Below, piece after piece: positions 53,063-63,823 of a stretch of 64,000 nucleotides of DNA. The notes under the pieces were generated by a model. The model had not been told where the DNA came from. It saw nothing but the letters and a program-made list of their open reading frames with translations, and ran no database searches. A program made the position numbers and the translations under genes. Position 1 is the stretch's first letter. Every line of letters begins with the position of its first letter. The stretch covers positions 5,912 through 69,911 of the forward strand of contig CALCRU010000040.1 of NCBI GenBank assembly GCA_937894335.1, given 5' to 3'. The DNA is from an uncultured Treponema sp. GTDB lineage: Bacteria; Spirochaetota; Spirochaetia; Treponematales; Treponemataceae.

Positions 53063-55765
53063 TTGTTTTTCTACGGATGCAGTGCAAAGCGCAGTAGTGT
53101 AATGCTTTTGTGTGCCACGCTTTTTGTCCTTCCTGCATTTTCCGGGGCAAAAAAAGACACCTATAAGCCTGCCACAGAAACCCGTTCAGTTGCTGTAGTC
53201 TATTCTCAGGAGGAACAGGTTTCTGTTGCCGTTCTTACAGATTTTCTTTCCTACAAAAGTGCCTTTGACCGCATAATGCTTTCCTCTATGGCAGACTGTC
53301 TAGACTCAGAATTTTCCCTTGCAGCAAAGGAATTTACCCGTGAAGATTCTTCGGGCGTTTCTGCTCTTACCATGGGACGGGAGCGTTTCCTTACGGAAGG
53401 ATTTCCCCGTTCTGCAGTAAGCGTAACCGACACAGCAATCAGTCAGGCTAGAAATTCAGTTGCAGAAATTCAGACCATACAGAAGCGGCTCGAAAACCCC
53501 TACAGCGATTTTGTTTCTGCAGTAAAGGCAAACGACCTTGCGGCGGCAGGCAGAGCATACAGTCAGGCGGAACGCTATCTTTCTCAAATTTCCAGTGCAA
53601 GACAAAATGTCCTTAGGGCATCAGAGTCTGTAAAGGCCCTTTATTCCCAGTACAGTTCTGACGGAAGTAGGGATTCTTCTTATTTGTTCTCACTTTCAAA
53701 AGTTCTTGCGGGGCTTGACGGAACTGCTTCTAGCGGACTGTGTGGAGTTTTTGACCAACTGTACGATGCCTATGCCGGCGGAATGAAGAGGGAACTCCTT
53801 ACGCTGATTGACGCAGACATGGCAAAGTTTTTTGATTCTGTTAATGCTGGAAAAAATTACCAAGAGGCAAAGGAAGCGCTTTTACGAGTTTCAGAAACTG
53901 CATCCCTTTCTCGGCGCATAGATTCTTCTTCCGACGCAAAACTTGATGCGGCAATTTCTTTTTCTCAGAATGCAGGGGGACTTCTTGACGGACTTATCCT
54001 GTATGAAAACCTGAGCGCACAAAAAAAGTCCGTGCAGGATTCTGCAAAGGGAGGAGACATTCTTTCTGACGGAAGACTGCAGAATCAGAATGCTTCGGTA
54101 ACAGCTTCTCTAATGAACTTGGCGTCTTCTTTTTCCACCCTACAGACTGACTGCGAATCGGCTTTGGAAAAGTCATGGATAAAAACTTTTCCTGGAACCT
54201 ACTGGCAAAAGGAACTTTCTTCCTACAAAAACGGAATGCTTCGCCTCTCTCAGGACAGTGCAGCGGCCGCTTCTGAACTGTGGAACCTTACCGCACAAAG
54301 ACTTTCTCTTGTTGCAGAAGCATTTCTTGCAGACGACACAGAACTTTTAAATAAGGCTCAGTCTGTTTCAAAAAATCAGCCTAAGGATTCTCTTGCCGCC
54401 CTAGAGACACTTGTAAGTTCTGTAAACAGGGATGTTTCTGTTGTGGAATCCTACAAAAAATCCCTTTCGGGACATGTTGCAAAAAACTACATTGCTTCTC
54501 TAGAAGATTCTTCAAAAAGACTTACTGCACTTCTTTCTGAATCGGAAAGACTAAGCAAGGAAGCCTCCGAACTTACCAGTCGCGCATATCAGGCTCAGCT
54601 TGACGGTGACACCCTTTACAGGGAGGCGGAAACAGCATACAGCAGAAAAGACTACAACACTGCTCTTGAAAAACTTGAGGCGGCCGCAGAAAAATATGAC
54701 GAAAGTCTTGCTATTCAGGAAGATGAATCAATCCGCACAAAGCGAAACACCACGCTTCTTGACCTTAGTAACCGCATTGCCCGTGCAAAGTACGAAAACA
54801 TAGTTAGGGAAGTCCGTTCTCTTAAAGACAGCGCCACAACTCTTTACTATTCGGGAGAATTTGAGGCAGCGGAAGCCTCCCTTAACAGGGCAGAACAACT
54901 GTGGACAGATATTACTGTAGAAGTTGATGATGAACTTGAAAAACTTAAGACGCTTGTAAACACAGCCCTTACAATGAACATAGGCCGCGTGCTTTCTACA
55001 GATGACCCCCTTTACCCAGAAATGTCTCAGATACTTTCCATTGCAAACCAGTACTACAGTCAAGGACTTGACTTAAAGAACAAAGGAAACTCTGCTGGTG
55101 CGGAAGAAGTACTTAACCTTGCCAAGCAGAAACTTGAGGAACTCCAGCGCGTGTATCCTCTTAATCAGGCGGCAAACATTCTTACCCTGCGCATAAACAG
55201 ACTTCTTGATCCAGTGGAATTTGAACGCAGTTTTGAAAGCCGCATGAAGGTTCTTTCAGAAGTAAATTATTCCGCCCGTGACGCTCTTGCAACCCAGTCC
55301 TACACAGAACTTAAGGACCTCTATGTTATAAATCCCTCCTATCCTGGAATTGCCACCCTTGTAAGCAATGCGGAAATTGCACTGGGACTAAAGCAGAAGC
55401 CGGTACCTGTTTCCACTTCTCAAAGGGCGGCCACTGTTGCAAGGGAAGCTCAGACTCTTCTTTCCAGAGCGGGAACGGATGAAAACCTTCTTGCTCAGGC
55501 CAGAACAAAGGCCGAAGAAGCTCTTGAACTTGACCCTAACAACAGTGTTGCAAAAAATGTCCTTGACGAAGTAAAATTGAAGTCGGGCTCACAGGACTCT
55601 GGAGTTCTTTCTTCCGAAGACGAGGAACAGTTCCAGAGGGCAAAGCAGCTCTTTAAAAACAACTACATAGAAGAAGCCTATACAGTGATTTCTGCGCTGT
55701 ATGCAAAAAATCCTTCTTCCAAACGAATTAAAAACCTAAAGGAGAGAATTGAACTTAAGTTATGA
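53063..55765 (+). CDS. Large secreted TPR/coiled-coil protein, partner of the SpoIIE phosphatase
   Basis: A 900-residue protein with a signal peptide (MLLCATLFVLPAFSG after a short basic lead) and mostly alpha-helical sequence. Central and C-terminal parts show TPR-like pairs (YSRKDYNTALEKLEAAAEKY, YSGEFEAAEASLNRAEQ, AKEEALELDPNN-type). I chose the TTG at 53063 because GGGAGGAAGG ends 2 bases before it and the frame continues; an ATG at 53102 is an alternative and the earlier TTG at 52994 has no ribosome site. No catalytic motif is visible. Its stop overlaps the next ATG by 4 bp, so it is translationally coupled to the phosphatase. Confidence 0.75.
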   Translation: MFFYGCSAKRSSVMLLCATLFVLPAFSGAKKDTYKPATETRSVAVVYSQEEQVSVAVLTDFLSYKSAFDRIMLSSMADCLDSEFSLAAKEFTREDSSGVSALTMGRERFLTEGFPRSAVSVTDTAISQARNSVAEIQTIQKRLENPYSDFVSAVKANDLAAAGRAYSQAERYLSQISSARQNVLRASESVKALYSQYSSDGSRDSSYLFSLSKVLAGLDGTASSGLCGVFDQLYDAYAGGMKRELLTLIDADMAKFFDSVNAGKNYQEAKEALLRVSETASLSRRIDSSSDAKLDAAISFSQNAGGLLDGLILYENLSAQKKSVQDSAKGGDILSDGRLQNQNASVTASLMNLASSFSTLQTDCESALEKSWIKTFPGTYWQKELSSYKNGMLRLSQDSAAAASELWNLTAQRLSLVAEAFLADDTELLNKAQSVSKNQPKDSLAALETLVSSVNRDVSVVESYKKSLSGHVAKNYIASLEDSSKRLTALLSESERLSKEASELTSRAYQAQLDGDTLYREAETAYSRKDYNTALEKLEAAAEKYDESLAIQEDESIRTKRNTTLLDLSNRIARAKYENIVREVRSLKDSATTLYYSGEFEAAEASLNRAEQLWTDITVEVDDELEKLKTLVNTALTMNIGRVLSTDDPLYPEMSQILSIANQYYSQGLDLKNKGNSAGAEEVLNLAKQKLEELQRVYPLNQAANILTLRINRLLDPVEFERSFESRMKVLSEVNYSARDALATQSYTELKDLYVINPSYPGIATLVSNAEIALGLKQKPVPVSTSQRAATVAREAQTLLSRAGTDENLLAQARTKAEEALELDPNNSVAKNVLDEVKLKSGSQDSGVLSSEDEEQFQRAKQLFKNNYIEEAYTVISALYAKNPSSKRIKNLKERIELKL

Positions 55766-58700
55766 AAAAGCACTGCATCAGCATAAAAAAGACAGTTCTA
55801 TTTTTCTCCCTGCTCATATCCTGCTCTTTTGCACATGCTGCATGGTATTGGGAAAATCCGCGTACGGTAAGCTCGTCAGGTTCAGAAAGCGTGTTCCCAA
55901 AATCAGTGTATTCTTCCAGCAGAACAGAGGCGGCCGTTTTCTGGGAACAGGTTGACTCATCCACAAAAAACATTTACATTTCTGGCTCGCTTACGGAAGA
56001 CGGTTCTTCATGGAGCACTTCTTCTCGCATACTGGGACCCTTTGCATATTCAGGAGATGTTCCTGACCTATATTCTGCCACAATGGCACCCGATGGAACT
56101 ATTGTAATTGCGGCGGTTAGTATAGACGGAAAAATTTCGGTGTATCGTTCGCAAAAGGGCAGTCTTGCTTTTGAGAAGGTCTGGGAATTTTCAGGCGAAA
56201 ACCAACTCCTTGCACCTAGGCTTTATGTTTCGTCAGGTGGAAGCATTTTTCTTTTTGCCTCGCTTTCCAAAGACGAAAACTTTTCAATTGTTTTTTCAAC
56301 TTCATCAGATGGAAGCGAATGGAAGGAACTTTCTTCATTTGAACCAAGTAGCGGATTTTCTAATGCAATGGTTCCATACCTTGCCCCTGTTAAAGGCGGA
56401 GACATGGTTGTCTACCAGGCCCACCACGCAGTTGGAAACAGAAACACCTTCCAGCTTTATGCAAGCGTAACTTCAAACGGTGGACGCACATGGTCAAGTC
56501 CAAGCCTGCTTACAGGAGAAAACTCAATGCAGAAGGGCGACAGTACTGGCTTTGAAGGCTACAACAATCAGAGTCCCTCTCTTCTGACGGTAGACGGACA
56601 CACATATCTTGCATGGGAAAGAACTAGATACGGCTCAACAAATTCTTCTGTATGGATTGCGGAACTTTCTTCCTTCGGGGAACTTTCTTCTTCACCAGAA
56701 AAAATTTCTTCTACAGGTAATGCAAGCAGACCTTTTCTTTTTGAATACGAAAACACTGTAGGCGTCCTTTGGTTTGACACCCGTTCTGGTGTAAGTCAGG
56801 TTTATGCAAATCAGAAGACTCATGTAAACTGGGATACCGAAGACGAAGTAAAGCTTTCTGTTACTGGCAGGGCTTCTTCTTTTGCTGTTCCCGTGGTAAG
56901 CGTAAAGGGCAGGAGTCTTTCTTTTGCATGGCAGGAACAGGTCTCCTCTTCTTCTCGTATTGCGGTTCTGGTAAGCGACTCTTCATGTCCCAGTCCCGTG
57001 CTTAAACCAGTTAATTTTGTTTCGGGCAGAACCTACGCCTCTGAAACTGCCAGACTTTCTGTAACACTTTCTGAAGATTCATCTGGTCTTGCAGGATTTT
57101 CCTATGTTTGGTCAAAGGACAAAAATGCATCCCTTCCTCTTACTGTAGAACACATGCCTCACGAAGCAGGAACCGCCATAAGCGTGCGTGCAGACGAAGA
57201 AGGGGAGTGGTTCTTTAAGGTAAGGCAGTGCGACAATGCAGGCAACTGGTCGGAAGAAGTAATAGCCACTTACCGTTACGATGCAACACCTCCTTTAAAG
57301 CCTCTAGTAACTCCGCCGGAACTTGATTCTTACGGATTTGTTTCTTCCAATGCATTTACTGTAAACTGGAAGCATGACGACTCTGACACGGACATTGCAG
57401 GCTACACATGGAGCTTTACATACATTGCACCCCTCCCTGAAGAACTTGCAAGCAACAGACACCACAAGATAAGCCTTTCTGACGAAGAGGTTTCTTCTGC
57501 TCTGGAGTTCCTTCTTGAAAGCCACAAGGTTCAGATTGCATCTGCGCCTGTTCCAAACCGTTCCTTGGGCTCTGCAACAAGGGCTTCTTATTCCAACCGA
57601 CGCAACGGCCTGTATGTTTTTGCAGTGGCCTCCCTTGATGCAGTAGGACACATTGGCGAAGTTGAACGAATTCCCCTTGTTATAAACAAATACAATCCTT
57701 CCACATACATTAGCGGTGTTCGCTCAAGTCAAGATGATGACGGTATAATCCGCATGTCAATTTCAGGCTCTGGCTTTACATATGACGGTTCTGTAACGGA
57801 AGTATATGTTGACCGTGACGGAGAGGCCCCTTACGACATTACCCTGTATGCTCGTGACGGTTCGTTTAAAGTTGATTCAGACTCAGCTATTTCGGGAATA
57901 GTTCTTCAGGAACTTGAGGCAGGAGATTATTTTGTAGGAGTAAGGCATCCTGTAAGGGGAGTTTATTTTGCTGCCCCTTCTTCTTCTACAATGCTTTCGG
58001 TGTCAGAGGCTGGTACTGTAAAGTTCAACAGCGAATACGAATATGTTCCCACATGGGAATCGTTTAGAAACTATTTTAAATATCACATAAACATCACCAT
58101 GGTGATTCTTCTACTTCTTCTGCTTCTTGCCCTTATAGGGTTTGCAGCTTCACTTCATGGAATTGCAAAGACTGCAAAAGAAGCAATCCTCATTCATGCG
58201 GAAGTAGATGCAATCATAAAAGGAGGTTTCATGCCCCAGAAAAAGAAGGAACTTAAACTTAAGCAGAAGACTACAAGTCTTAAATACAAGCTTATTGGAT
58301 ACTCTGCAAGCTTGGTCATTACCATTGTGGCCCTTATAACTTTCCCCCTTGCACTTTACATGACAAATCAGCAGAAGCAGACTTTGTACGAGGGACTACA
58401 GAGTAGGGTGAATGTTCTTCTTGATGCCCTTGCCGTAGAAGCAAAGACAAATCTTCCTCCAGCTCCTGCAGAAGATCGCGACAAGTTGGACAATCTGCCT
58501 GACCAGATGGAAGCCCTTCAGTCCAAGACTGAAAATGCAAAGTCTGTAAACTTTGTAAGCACATGGCGTGAAGCCCTTATGCAGAAGACAGGTCTTTACG
58601 ATGCCAGCACCATTGCAGGAGAGGCTGTCTATGTTACCATAACAGGTTTTGACGATGAACTTGAAACCGTCCATTTTGACTATGTGTGGGCAACAAACGA

Positions 58701-60519
58701 TGTAGAAATAAATCCTCCTCTAGAAAATGCCGATGCTGTTTCTTCCTTTGTTCCCGGTACAGATAGACTGTTTGACTTTAAGTCGGGACAGGAAAAAATC
58801 TATGTAGAAAAAATTCTTGCGGACTGTTCTAGACTTAACGGCAATGTGGCAGAAGAAGCCGCAATTCTGGAGTCCATGTACGGTGCCTCTAGCGATTCTC
58901 CAAATACAAAGCGTTATCGTGACGAAATGGATGCACTCCTTTCTTCTCTTTCTTCCGAGAGCATAGGAAGCTATCCTTCTTACGACTTGCAGAATATGGA
59001 CGAGTCTGTTGACGAATATATTTTCTTTGAACCCGTTCTTGACACTCCTTCAAGTTTGGAAGCAAATGCAGACAATTATGTTCGTGGAATTGTTCTTGTA
59101 AAGGTAAACACTGAATCCCTTAAACTGTCGGTAAAGAATTCGCGCATAGACATTCTTCTGATTACCATGGCCGTAATTCTTCTTGCTGTCCTCATAGGAT
59201 TTTTGGGCTCACTGCTTCTTGCAGGAATCATCATTAAGCCGATTAAAAAACTTGTGTCCCATGTTGCTATGATTCGCGATACCGAAGATAAGGAACAACT
59301 TGCAGGAAAAGACATAGCTGTTACTTCCCGTGACGAAATAGGCATTCTTGGTGACACTGTAAACGAAATGACCAGAGGCTTGGTGCAGGCGGCAATTGCT
59401 TCAAAAAATCTTGTGGTGGGTAAGGAAGTTCAGACAAGGTTCCTTCCGCTTCAGACTGACTCAAAGGGTTCCCAGCTTACTACAGGCTCTCTTTCTGTAA
59501 GCGGTGCGGACTTCTTTAGCTACTATAACGGTGCCGATGAACTTTCTGGTGACTACTTTGACTACCGCCAGATAGACAAAGACCGTTACGCAATAATCAA
59601 GTGCGATGTTTCTGGACACGGAGTTCCTGCCGCCCTTATTATGGTTGAGGTTGCGACACTCTTCCTTAACTACTTTAGCAAGTGGAATCCAAAGCAGAAT
59701 GTTCAGTCAGCTCTTCAGACAATTGTAGGCCGCATAAACGACCTTCTTGAGCAGCGCGGATTTAAGGGACGCTTTGCAGCATTTACCTTGTGCGTTTTGA
59801 ATACTGCAAGCGGAGAAGCCTTCTTCTGTAATGCAGGAGACAATCTTGTTCAGGTTTACGATGGAGTGGAGCAGAAGAAAAAGACTGTTACCCTTCCCGA
59901 AACCCCTGCAGCAGGCATGTTCAGCACAGACCTAGTAGAAATGAAGGGCGGTTATCCTGTTTCTCGCTATGTGCTTAAAAAGGGTGATGTTCTCTTCCTT
60001 TACACTGACGGTATTGAGGAAGCAAAGAGAAACTTCCGTGATGCCGACGGAAAAATAATTCCCTGTGCCCAGCAGGGACTTGCCGTCGACGAAGACCACG
60101 GTAACCACAAGGTTGGAGAAACCAGCGAAGAAATGACTCCCGAACGGGTTACTGCAATAATAGAAAGCGTCTTCCGCAGGGAAGTTTACGAACTTTCAAA
60201 GTGGCATAATCCAAATGTGGAGGAACAGTTTACCTTTGACTTTACTTCCTGCACTGGTACAGCAGAGGAAGCAATCATGGCTCTGGTAAGCGTTGAAAAA
60301 GTATTCCGTCTTTACAAGGATGCTTCCACAAAGCCCACTGACAAAATCAAGGTGGACAGAAAAATTGATGAATTTCTTTCTGCTCACTTTAGACAATACT
60401 CTTCATATGCTTCCGAAAAGGCGGATGTAGAGGGAGACAGTCAGTATGTCTGGTGGAAGGGTGTATGTGAAGACCCTCAGTACGACGACCTTACTCTTAT
60501 TGCGATAAAGAAAAACTGA
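55762..60519 (+). CDS. SpoIIE-family PP2C phosphatase with an extracytoplasmic sialidase-like propeller
   Basis: A 1585-residue transmembrane phosphatase. A signal peptide (1-26) is followed by a BNR/sialidase-like propeller (about 27-400) with Asp-box-like turns such as TSNGGRTW. Ig/fibronectin-like repeats run to about 760, then TM1 (771-800), a basic cytoplasmic loop, TM2 (843-868) and an extracytoplasmic sensor of about 255 residues. TM3 (1128-1155) leads to HAMP (SRDEIGILGDTVNEM) and the PP2C/SpoIIE domain from about 1220. The metal-binding motifs SGDYFDYRQ, CDVSGHGVPAAL, LYTDGIEEA and YDDLTLI are intact, so it should be active. It probably dephosphorylates an anti-anti-sigma-type protein; none is nearby. 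It overlaps the convergent propeller gene by 23 bp. Confidence 0.88.
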   Translation: MKKHCISIKKTVLFFSLLISCSFAHAAWYWENPRTVSSSGSESVFPKSVYSSSRTEAAVFWEQVDSSTKNIYISGSLTEDGSSWSTSSRILGPFAYSGDVPDLYSATMAPDGTIVIAAVSIDGKISVYRSQKGSLAFEKVWEFSGENQLLAPRLYVSSGGSIFLFASLSKDENFSIVFSTSSDGSEWKELSSFEPSSGFSNAMVPYLAPVKGGDMVVYQAHHAVGNRNTFQLYASVTSNGGRTWSSPSLLTGENSMQKGDSTGFEGYNNQSPSLLTVDGHTYLAWERTRYGSTNSSVWIAELSSFGELSSSPEKISSTGNASRPFLFEYENTVGVLWFDTRSGVSQVYANQKTHVNWDTEDEVKLSVTGRASSFAVPVVSVKGRSLSFAWQEQVSSSSRIAVLVSDSSCPSPVLKPVNFVSGRTYASETARLSVTLSEDSSGLAGFSYVWSKDKNASLPLTVEHMPHEAGTAISVRADEEGEWFFKVRQCDNAGNWSEEVIATYRYDATPPLKPLVTPPELDSYGFVSSNAFTVNWKHDDSDTDIAGYTWSFTYIAPLPEELASNRHHKISLSDEEVSSALEFLLESHKVQIASAPVPNRSLGSATRASYSNRRNGLYVFAVASLDAVGHIGEVERIPLVINKYNPSTYISGVRSSQDDDGIIRMSISGSGFTYDGSVTEVYVDRDGEAPYDITLYARDGSFKVDSDSAISGIVLQELEAGDYFVGVRHPVRGVYFAAPSSSTMLSVSEAGTVKFNSEYEYVPTWESFRNYFKYHINITMVILLLLLLLALIGFAASLHGIAKTAKEAILIHAEVDAIIKGGFMPQKKKELKLKQKTTSLKYKLIGYSASLVITIVALITFPLALYMTNQQKQTLYEGLQSRVNVLLDALAVEAKTNLPPAPAEDRDKLDNLPDQMEALQSKTENAKSVNFVSTWREALMQKTGLYDASTIAGEAVYVTITGFDDELETVHFDYVWATNDVEINPPLENADAVSSFVPGTDRLFDFKSGQEKIYVEKILADCSRLNGNVAEEAAILESMYGASSDSPNTKRYRDEMDALLSSLSSESIGSYPSYDLQNMDESVDEYIFFEPVLDTPSSLEANADNYVRGIVLVKVNTESLKLSVKNSRIDILLITMAVILLAVLIGFLGSLLLAGIIIKPIKKLVSHVAMIRDTEDKEQLAGKDIAVTSRDEIGILGDTVNEMTRGLVQAAIASKNLVVGKEVQTRFLPLQTDSKGSQLTTGSLSVSGADFFSYYNGADELSGDYFDYRQIDKDRYAIIKCDVSGHGVPAALIMVEVATLFLNYFSKWNPKQNVQSALQTIVGRINDLLEQRGFKGRFAAFTLCVLNTASGEAFFCNAGDNLVQVYDGVEQKKKTVTLPETPAAGMFSTDLVEMKGGYPVSRYVLKKGDVLFLYTDGIEEAKRNFRDADGKIIPCAQQGLAVDEDHGNHKVGETSEEMTPERVTAIIESVFRREVYELSKWHNPNVEEQFTFDFTSCTGTAEEAIMALVSVEKVFRLYKDASTKPTDKIKVDRKIDEFLSAHFRQYSSYASEKADVEGDSQYVWWKGVCEDPQYDDLTLIAIKKN

Positions 60520-61537
60520 TTTTATACAGTTCTATGGTTGCGTCCTGAAAATTTGAAAAGCACAAAACCTGTCCGTTGGGGCTTACAGCAAGTCCCGTGG
60601 GCTGGTTTCCACCTTCAATGGTCAGTTCCACGCTCATGTCTTCTGTTTTTATTACGCTGATTTTTCCGTTTACAGGACTCCGCTTTGTGTAGTCTGTAGG
60701 ATTGTTTGGCCCTCTGGAAGAAACAAAAAGCCACTTGTCATTTAAAAGCTGAATCGTGTTTGGATTATTAAAGACCCTTACCGTCTTTACAATGGAAAAT
60801 GCGCTTATGTTTATCTTGTATATGCTGCGGTGGTACATGTCGCTTACATAGGCGTATTTTTCTTCCGCGTCTACTGCTATATGCCTCATTGCGGCGTTTT
60901 CTATTTCTAGCTTTGCAATCTGCTTTCCGCTTTCTGTTGAAAATTTTTCTATGATGCCGTCATCAAAGGAAAGGCTTATAAGGCATTCTCCTCCATTGGT
61001 AAAGACCATTCCTCTGGGGGCGGCTCCAGTCTTTATTGAGCGCACTACTTTTCCTGTGTTCCAGTCAATAAGGGAAATGTCGTTGGACCCCCAGTTAGAA
61101 ACCGCCACAAGCTGCTTTTCATGACACCATGCAATGAACTTGGACCATGTGCCTTCCGTTTCCAGAGTGCGCCTGTATGTAAAGTTGGGGTAGGAGTATT
61201 CATACACTTTCGCTGTAGTCATCTGCGAAACAAGAAATGCATTATGTTCGGGAATAAAGAGTCCTTCTGCAAATCCTTTCTTTTCTGAGTTTGGGGGATT
61301 TATCCTCTGCACGATTTTCTTTTCTTCCACAGAGAATATATCAAATCCGTCATCGTCCAAAAGTGGCATGATGATGAATTTTCCGTCGGGAGAAAAAAGC
61401 ACCTGTTTGGGCTGCCTTCCGCATTGGTAGGTTCCCACTTTTTCAAGAACAGGACTGGATTCGCTCTGGGCAAAAACTGGGACTGCAAGGGTTAAAATCA
61501 GCGTGAATAGATTTACAAGGTATTTTCCTCTTCCCAT
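60497..61537 (-). CDS. Secreted YVTN/NHL-like seven-bladed propeller protein
   Basis: A 346-residue protein with a signal peptide (about residues 1-23, ending VPVFAQ). Repeated blades (FSPDGKFIIMPL, SNWGSNDISLIDW, VDAEEKYAYVSDMYHRSIYK, VSPNGQVLCFSNFQDATIEL) match the YVTN beta-propeller family of periplasmic proteins. The function is probably ligand or protein binding. GAGGAAC precedes the ATG at 61537, better than 61594. It is convergent with and overlaps the end of the SpoIIE phosphatase gene. Confidence 0.82.
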   Translation of the reverse strand: MGRGKYLVNLFTLILTLAVPVFAQSESSPVLEKVGTYQCGRQPKQVLFSPDGKFIIMPLLDDDGFDIFSVEEKKIVQRINPPNSEKKGFAEGLFIPEHNAFLVSQMTTAKVYEYSYPNFTYRRTLETEGTWSKFIAWCHEKQLVAVSNWGSNDISLIDWNTGKVVRSIKTGAAPRGMVFTNGGECLISLSFDDGIIEKFSTESGKQIAKLEIENAAMRHIAVDAEEKYAYVSDMYHRSIYKINISAFSIVKTVRVFNNPNTIQLLNDKWLFVSSRGPNNPTDYTKRSPVNGKISVIKTEDMSVELTIEGGNQPTGLAVSPNGQVLCFSNFQDATIELYKISFSLSQ

Positions 61538-61585
61538 ATAGTTCCTCTTTGTTTCATTATACACTACTATTTGCAAAAAAAACAG

Positions 61586-61614
61586 TTGTAACATTAAAAT
61601 ATGTATGCTATAAT
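61586..61614 (+). promoter_or_regulatory. Promoter of the second chemoreceptor gene
   Basis: TTGTAA (61586-61591), a 17 bp spacer and consensus TATAAT (61609-61614). The short leader holds TTAGGAG, 6 bases before the ATG at 61632. Confidence 0.75.
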
Positions 61615-61631
61615 TTTCTTAGGAGTTTTGC

Positions 61632-63710
61632 ATGCTGGGAATTAAGACAAAAATCAATCTCTCTACAATCCTTATTTTGATTGTGTCATTTACGCTCATT
61701 GTTTTCTTTTCTTGGAACAGGGCGGCAAATGAACTTGAAGATGCCGTTCAGACTGGAAACCTGGACTTGGCTCATGCCGTTGCTTCGGATATTGATGTAA
61801 TAAATTCTACGGAATTTAAGATGCTAGAAAGTCTTGCAAACTTAAGCATCGTCCGGGATCCCTCCGTAGACATGCACGACAAGTGGGAGCTTGTAAATAG
61901 TGCCGTAAAGGGTAACAGCCGCTACTACGGTCTGGGTTTCTTTAACGAGGACGGAATAGGCTATGCCACTACAGGAAAGTGGAGCGACCTTCACACCCGC
62001 GAATATCTTGCGGTTTCTATGCGCGGCATTAATGCCCTTCAGGATCCCAACTGGTCTGCTGTAAACGGACATTTGTGTACATTCTATGCGGTTCCTGTTA
62101 AAGACCCTCAGGGACGCCAGATTGCAGAAATTTCTGCCGTTGTGGATGCTACTGAACTTTGCGATACCATGCTTGACATTACCATCGGAAAGAACAGCCA
62201 TCCCTTTATTATGAACCGCAAAACGGGAAACTATGTTGCCCATGAAGATCCGGAATTTATTAAAACTACAACTGCAGTTACCGAAAACACCTCAGTCTCT
62301 TTCCATGAAATACTTAACCGCATAAGTCTTGGTGAAACTGCAAACGAAGTTTATGTAGACAGCGACGACCACAAAAAATATGTTGTTGCTTACAGGCCTA
62401 TAGACGGTACTGACTGGTCTGTAGTCCTTCGCGCTCCCTACAAGGATTTCTATAACGGAGTTTCTGTACTTCTTCGCATAATGCTTGTCATCTCACTTGC
62501 AGGTCTTGCCGCTGCAATCATTGTTATGCTCGTTGTAATCGGCAATGCCATAAAGCCTTTACGCAATGTTACAGGCACTGTGGAAGGTGTGGCAACTGGT
62601 AATGCCGACCTTACCCGTCGCATTCCCGAGATTAACTCCAAAGATGAAGTGGGTACCCTTACAAAGAGCTTTAACCTCTTTCTTTCTAAAATGCAGAACA
62701 TCATCACCGAACTGGGTGCCTCCAAGAGGGATTTGGCTTCCTACGGTGAAAGTCTAGATAAAATGGTAAGCGAAAACAACAAGCTTCTTGAGCAGATTCT
62801 TAATGGCATAAAGAATGTTGATGTGGAAATTGACAACCAGCACGAAAAAGTTGGAAGCACTGTAACTGCCGTAAGCCAGATTTCTACTTCAATAGACATG
62901 CTTCGCCAGCACCTTCAGTCTCAGACTCAGGGAGTAGAGCAGGCTTCTTCTGCCGTTACCCAGATGATTGGAAACATCAATTCGGTTTCTGCATCTGTTG
63001 AAAAAATGGCCGGAGAATTTGATGTTCTTCAGAATGATATAAGCACTGGTATTGTAAAGCAGCGCGAGGTTAGCGAACAGATTCAGCTTATTGAGCAGCA
63101 GTCAAAGATGCTTCGCGAGGCCAACACTGTAATTTCTTCCATTGCAGAACAGACAAACCTTCTTGCTATGAATGCCGCTATTGAGGCTGCCCATGCAGGA
63201 GAGGCTGGAAAGGGATTCTCTGTTGTTGCTGACGAAATCCGCAAACTGTCAGAAAACTCTTCCGTTCAGTCAAAGAACATCGGTACGCAGCTTAAGGCAA
63301 TCCTTGGTTCTATTGCAAATGTTGTCCGCGCTTCTGATGAATCTGACCAGTCCTTCTCTGCTGTTGCAGAAAAAATCCGCATAACAGGAAATCTGGTTAA
63401 CGAAATTGAAGTTGCAATGAGCGAGCAGTCAGCTGGCTCTAAGCAAATTAGCCAGACCCTTAGCTTCATGAACGATGCAACTACACAGGTTGTTTCGGCT
63501 TCTGAAGGTGTTGAGTCTGCACGAAGGGAAATTACTGCGGATGTTACCATCCTAAAGCAGTCTTCCGATGCAGTGCGCGATCTTGTTTCTGGCATGGAAA
63601 GCAGCGTAAAGCGCATAGAAGAAGACGATGCTGCACTTCTCAAACTTGCTTCTTCAATGAACACTTCAATCTACCGCATAGGAAGTCAGATAGACCAGTT
63701 TACGGTTTAA
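61632..63710 (+). CDS. Methyl-accepting chemotaxis protein (dCache type)
   Basis: A 692-residue chemoreceptor. TM1 lies at about 9-29, the extracytoplasmic dCache-like sensor at 30-285, TM2 at about 286-310 and HAMP at 308-365. The signalling domain carries the tip [19 protein letters not shown] near 502-520. The sensor includes [17 protein letters not shown] and [15 protein letters not shown], typical of dCache. Its signalling domain resembles the receptor at 22537, so the two are probably paralogues with different sensors. A strong terminator follows. Confidence 0.95.
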   Translation: MLGIKTKINLSTILILIVSFTLIVFFSWNRAANELEDAVQTGNLDLAHAVASDIDVINSTEFKMLESLANLSIVRDPSVDMHDKWELVNSAVKGNSRYYGLGFFNEDGIGYATTGKWSDLHTREYLAVSMRGINALQDPNWSAVNGHLCTFYAVPVKDPQGRQIAEISAVVDATELCDTMLDITIGKNSHPFIMNRKTGNYVAHEDPEFIKTTTAVTENTSVSFHEILNRISLGETANEVYVDSDDHKKYVVAYRPIDGTDWSVVLRAPYKDFYNGVSVLLRIMLVISLAGLAAAIIVMLVVIGNAIKPLRNVTGTVEGVATGNADLTRRIPEINSKDEVGTLTKSFNLFLSKMQNIITELGASKRDLASYGESLDKMVSENNKLLEQILNGIKNVDVEIDNQHEKVGSTVTAVSQISTSIDMLRQHLQSQTQGVEQASSAVTQMIGNINSVSASVEKMAGEFDVLQNDISTGIVKQREVSEQIQLIEQQSKMLREANTVISSIAEQTNLLAMNAAIEAAHAGEAGKGFSVVADEIRKLSENSSVQSKNIGTQLKAILGSIANVVRASDESDQSFSAVAEKIRITGNLVNEIEVAMSEQSAGSKQISQTLSFMNDATTQVVSASEGVESARREITADVTILKQSSDAVRDLVSGMESSVKRIEEDDAALLKLASSMNTSIYRIGSQIDQFTV

Positions 63711-63731
63711 TCCAACCTTCCCCTGCGCCAC

Positions 63732-63761
63732 CCCTCCCTAAGCAAGGGAGGGTATTTTTTT
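63732..63761 (+). terminator. Terminator of the second chemoreceptor gene
   Basis: Perfect 8 bp stem CCCTCCCT (63732-63739) / AGGGAGGG (63745-63752), loop AAGCA, then TATTTTTTT. Confidence 0.8.
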
Positions 63762-63823
63762 GCGAATAAATGTAAAGAAGGTAGCGACAAGGCAGTCGCA
63801 TCATCATTTTACCCTACAGTCCT

